From contig MHZD01000236.1 of the NCBI GenBank assembly GCA_001828645.1, forward strand, positions 1 through 7,990: DNA of 7,990 bases. The letters are read 5' to 3'. The position numbers and the translations under genes are program-made. This document shows positions 6,425 to 7,990 of this stretch, in pieces. The stretch's first letter is position 1; each line of letters starts with the position of its first letter. The notes below the pieces were generated by a model. That model was given only the letters and a program-made list of their open reading frames with translations, had not been told where the DNA came from and made no database searches. The stretch comes from Planctomycetes bacterium RIFOXYC2_FULL_41_27 (GTDB lineage: Bacteria; Planctomycetota; Brocadiia; Brocadiales; Brocadiaceae).

Positions 6425-7228
6425 ATGGATACAGAGGAAAAACTGAGAAAATTAAGAGATAATATAAAAGCCCTAAAAAGCGTTGTGGTAGCCTTTTCAG
6501 GCGGCGTAGATAGCTCGCTTGTCGCAAAAGTCTGTCATGACGTGCTTAAAGATAAAGCCCTTGCTGTTACTGCACGATCAGAGACTTATCCTGCCTATGA
6601 GTATGAAGAGGCAAAAAAGATAGCAAGAGAAATTGGCATTCCTCATATGACGATCGACACCAGTGAACTCAGCATCAAGGGATTTGCCGAAAATCCCCCC
6701 AACCGGTGTTACTTCTGTAAATCGGAATTATTTGGAAAGCTCAAAGAAATTGCCAGGGAAAAGGGGTATAAAAATGTTGCAGATGGCGCAAATCTCGATG
6801 ATACAGGTGAATATAGACCCGGACTCGATGCCGCCAAGGAACTTGAAGTTTGTAGTCCCTTAAAAGAAAGTGGATTGAGAAAAGCAGACATACGTGAAAT
6901 ATCGAAATACCTCAAACTTCCCAACTGGAACAAACCTTCATACGCCTGTATGTCATCCAGATTTCCTTATGGTCAATCCATCACAGAGGAAAAATTGACC
7001 ATCGTAGCTGCAGCTGAAAATTACTTAAGAAGTATTGGACTGAAACAATTCCGTGTCAGACATCACGATACTATTGCACGAATTGAGGTATTACCCGAAG
7101 ATATCACCCTGCTCTTACAAGACGGCAAACATACTGAAATTGTCAAAAAATTCAAAGAAATTGGCTATAAATATGTCACTATTGACTTGGAAGGCTATCG
7201 TAGCGGCAGTATGAATGAGGTATTGTAA
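6425..7228 (+). CDS. larE: LarE, ATP-dependent sulfur insertase for the nickel-pincer cofactor, three-cysteine type
   Basis: LarE adenylates the carboxylates of the pyridinium dicarboxylate mononucleotide made by LarB and inserts sulfur. LarC then adds nickel to give the pincer cofactor of lactate racemase and related LarA enzymes. The protein has 267 residues. The PP-loop SGGVDSS is at 25-31, with NRCYFCKSEL at 93-102, DGANLDD at 120-126, PSYACMSSRFPYG at 171-183 and VRHHDTIARIEV at 211-222. Cys175 sits where the sacrificial cysteine of the Lactobacillus enzyme lies. Together with Cys95 and Cys98 it fits the form in which three cysteines hold a [4Fe-4S] cluster that carries the transferred sulfide, so LarE is not consumed. 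No larA, larB or larC is in the window. The upstream ribosome site is weak. A heptamer repeat begins at the stop codon. Confidence 0.92.
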   Translation: MDTEEKLRKLRDNIKALKSVVVAFSGGVDSSLVAKVCHDVLKDKALAVTARSETYPAYEYEEAKKIAREIGIPHMTIDTSELSIKGFAENPPNRCYFCKSELFGKLKEIAREKGYKNVADGANLDDTGEYRPGLDAAKELEVCSPLKESGLRKADIREISKYLKLPNWNKPSYACMSSRFPYGQSITEEKLTIVAAAENYLRSIGLKQFRVRHHDTIARIEVLPEDITLLLQDGKHTEIVKKFKEIGYKYVTIDLEGYRSGSMNEVL

Positions 7229-7262
7229 GCAGTTGGCAGTTGGCAGTTGGCAGTTGGCAATT
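7229..7262. repeat. Heptameric tandem repeat (GCAGTTG x4 plus a degenerate partial copy)
   Basis: Four exact copies of the 7-base unit GCAGTTG run from 7229 to 7256. A fifth, partial copy with one change follows at 7257-7262. The array begins directly after the larE TAA stop. The unit, rephased as GTTGGCA, is close to the GTTGNAA heptamers of the hairpin at 5158-5226. Confidence 0.9.
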
Positions 7263-7333
7263 ATAAATTATTATTGAATATAGATTACTCAGACGCACTT
7301 TTCTGCTAATAGCTGAGCAATTACATAAAAACG

Positions 7334-7372
7334 AAAAAGGGTAATATCCTTAAATGAATATTACCCTTTTTT
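7334..7372. terminator. Bidirectional intrinsic terminator between larE and the prepilin-like gene
   Basis: Arms AAAAAGGGTAATAT (7334-7347) and ATATTACCCTTTTT (7358-7371) are perfectly complementary over 14 bp with a 10-base loop. On the plus strand the stem ends in six Ts, terminating larE. On the minus strand the A-run supplies the matching T-tract for the convergent gene, whose stop lies 22 bases away. This is the clearest terminator in the window. Confidence 0.88.
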
Positions 7373-7393
7373 AACTTTAAGAATTAAAATGTT

Positions 7394-7990
7394 TTATCGT
7401 TGCATGATCGCTGTATCAGTTCCAGTTGTACTATCAGTAGGAACTGCCACAGTTCCATCTGTTCCAGTCCAAATGTTATCATACGTTGAACCATTGTAAT
7501 AACCGCATGTCTGTGTACCTTTCCATTCAACGTGACCGTCTATGTAAAGCACGTTTTGGCCTTTTTGATTGTGATTGTCAGAAAGCGCAGTGCCAGCGCC
7601 CAGAGCGTCCGCAGCTATCGCCGTCCCAGGATCATTTCCCGCCGTATGGTTATCATCATACCCGTAACTGCACCTAGCTGTTGTGAAATCAGTATTCGTT
7701 GTTGATAAAAGTAAATTGTTTGCTTCGGAAACACCAGCGTCACTTGTACATCTAAAGACTTTTCTATCAGTAATATATGCGTCATAAAGTTTTCCCAATG
7801 AGTTTAATTCGGTCGTACTAGTTGTGGTTGTGTCTGTGTATCCTGGGAAATTTTCACTATTGTCATTAGAGTACATATTAAGAGCCAAGCCGATTTGCTT
7901 AAGATTCGATGCACACTGTGTCCTGCGTGCCGATTCACGCGCCCTACCTAATGCAGGCAATAAAATACCCGAAAGTATGCCGATAATGGC
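7394..7990 (-). CDS. Prepilin-like (type II secretion / DUF1559-like) protein, 5' end missing
   Basis: The gene enters from the right edge on the minus strand. 198 codons are visible, ending in TAA at 7396-7394. The frame is open to the window edge and reads [21 protein letters not shown], the second half of a type IV pilin-like N-terminal helix. The prepilin cleavage motif and start are therefore beyond 7990, and the TTG at 7960 is not the true start. [20 protein letters not shown] follows, as in planctomycete prepilin-like proteins, then a Thr-rich stretch ([11 protein letters not shown]), four cysteines in the exported part, and [18 protein letters not shown], the His...AspGly motif typical of this family. 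Such proteins are exported pseudopilins or surface proteins and are numerous in Planctomycetes; the individual role is unknown. It converges on larE and shares its terminator. Confidence 0.85.
   Translation of the reverse strand, partial: AIIGILSGILLPALGRARESARRTQCASNLKQIGLALNMYSNDNSENFPGYTDTTTTSTTELNSLGKLYDAYITDRKVFRCTSDAGVSEANNLLLSTTNTDFTTARCSYGYDDNHTAGNDPGTAIAADALGAGTALSDNHNQKGQNVLYIDGHVEWKGTQTCGYYNGSTYDNIWTGTDGTVAVPTDSTTGTDTAIMQR

Noticed and set aside
7486..7677. Plus-strand frame opposite the prepilin-like gene
   Set aside because: It lies wholly antisense to a well supported gene and has no family features. The same holds for the antisense frames over lepA, lepB, lptB and larE.

Overview
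The window looks like a chromosomal segment of a Gram-negative planctomycete, most likely an anammox-type member of the Brocadiales. Three things point there: a very long type I signal peptidase carrying zinc ribbons and a beta-sandwich insert, a prepilin-like protein with an IDGHVEW tail motif, and moderate GC with long AT-rich spacers. The genus cannot be named from sequence alone. Most of the content is housekeeping. No CRISPR array, transposase, integrase or phage gene is visible.

Layout. (1) Bases 1-88 hold the last codons of a ROK-family sugar kinase, whose 3' end overlaps the start of lepA by 34 bases. (2) lepA (elongation factor 4) is followed with almost no gap by lepB (signal peptidase I), the classic lepA-lepB pairing. 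(3) A 198-base spacer with a REP-like palindrome precedes lptB, the ATPase of the LPS export ABC transporter. (4) A spacer of about 1.1 kb contains a tRNA gene on the minus strand, best read as tRNA-Val(GAC) with an unusual C at the normally invariant U33, and a heptamer-built double-register hairpin. (5) nadA (quinolinate synthase) and larE (sulfur insertase of nickel-pincer cofactor synthesis) follow on the plus strand. (6) A heptameric tandem repeat and a strong bidirectional terminator separate them from a convergent, 5'-truncated prepilin-like gene running off the right edge.

How the genes relate. The ROK kinase-lepA-lepB block looks like one transcription unit. lepB and lptB both concern the cell envelope but need not be co-transcribed. 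nadA and larE are biochemically linked: NadA starts the route to nicotinate adenine dinucleotide, the precursor that the Lar enzymes convert to the nickel-pincer nucleotide. LarE here has the three cysteines expected of the [4Fe-4S]-dependent type.

I do not see a convincing undescribed multi-gene system. The items most worth a second look are the signal peptidase architecture, the C33 tRNA, the switching hairpin with its related heptamer repeat, and the nadA-larE pairing.
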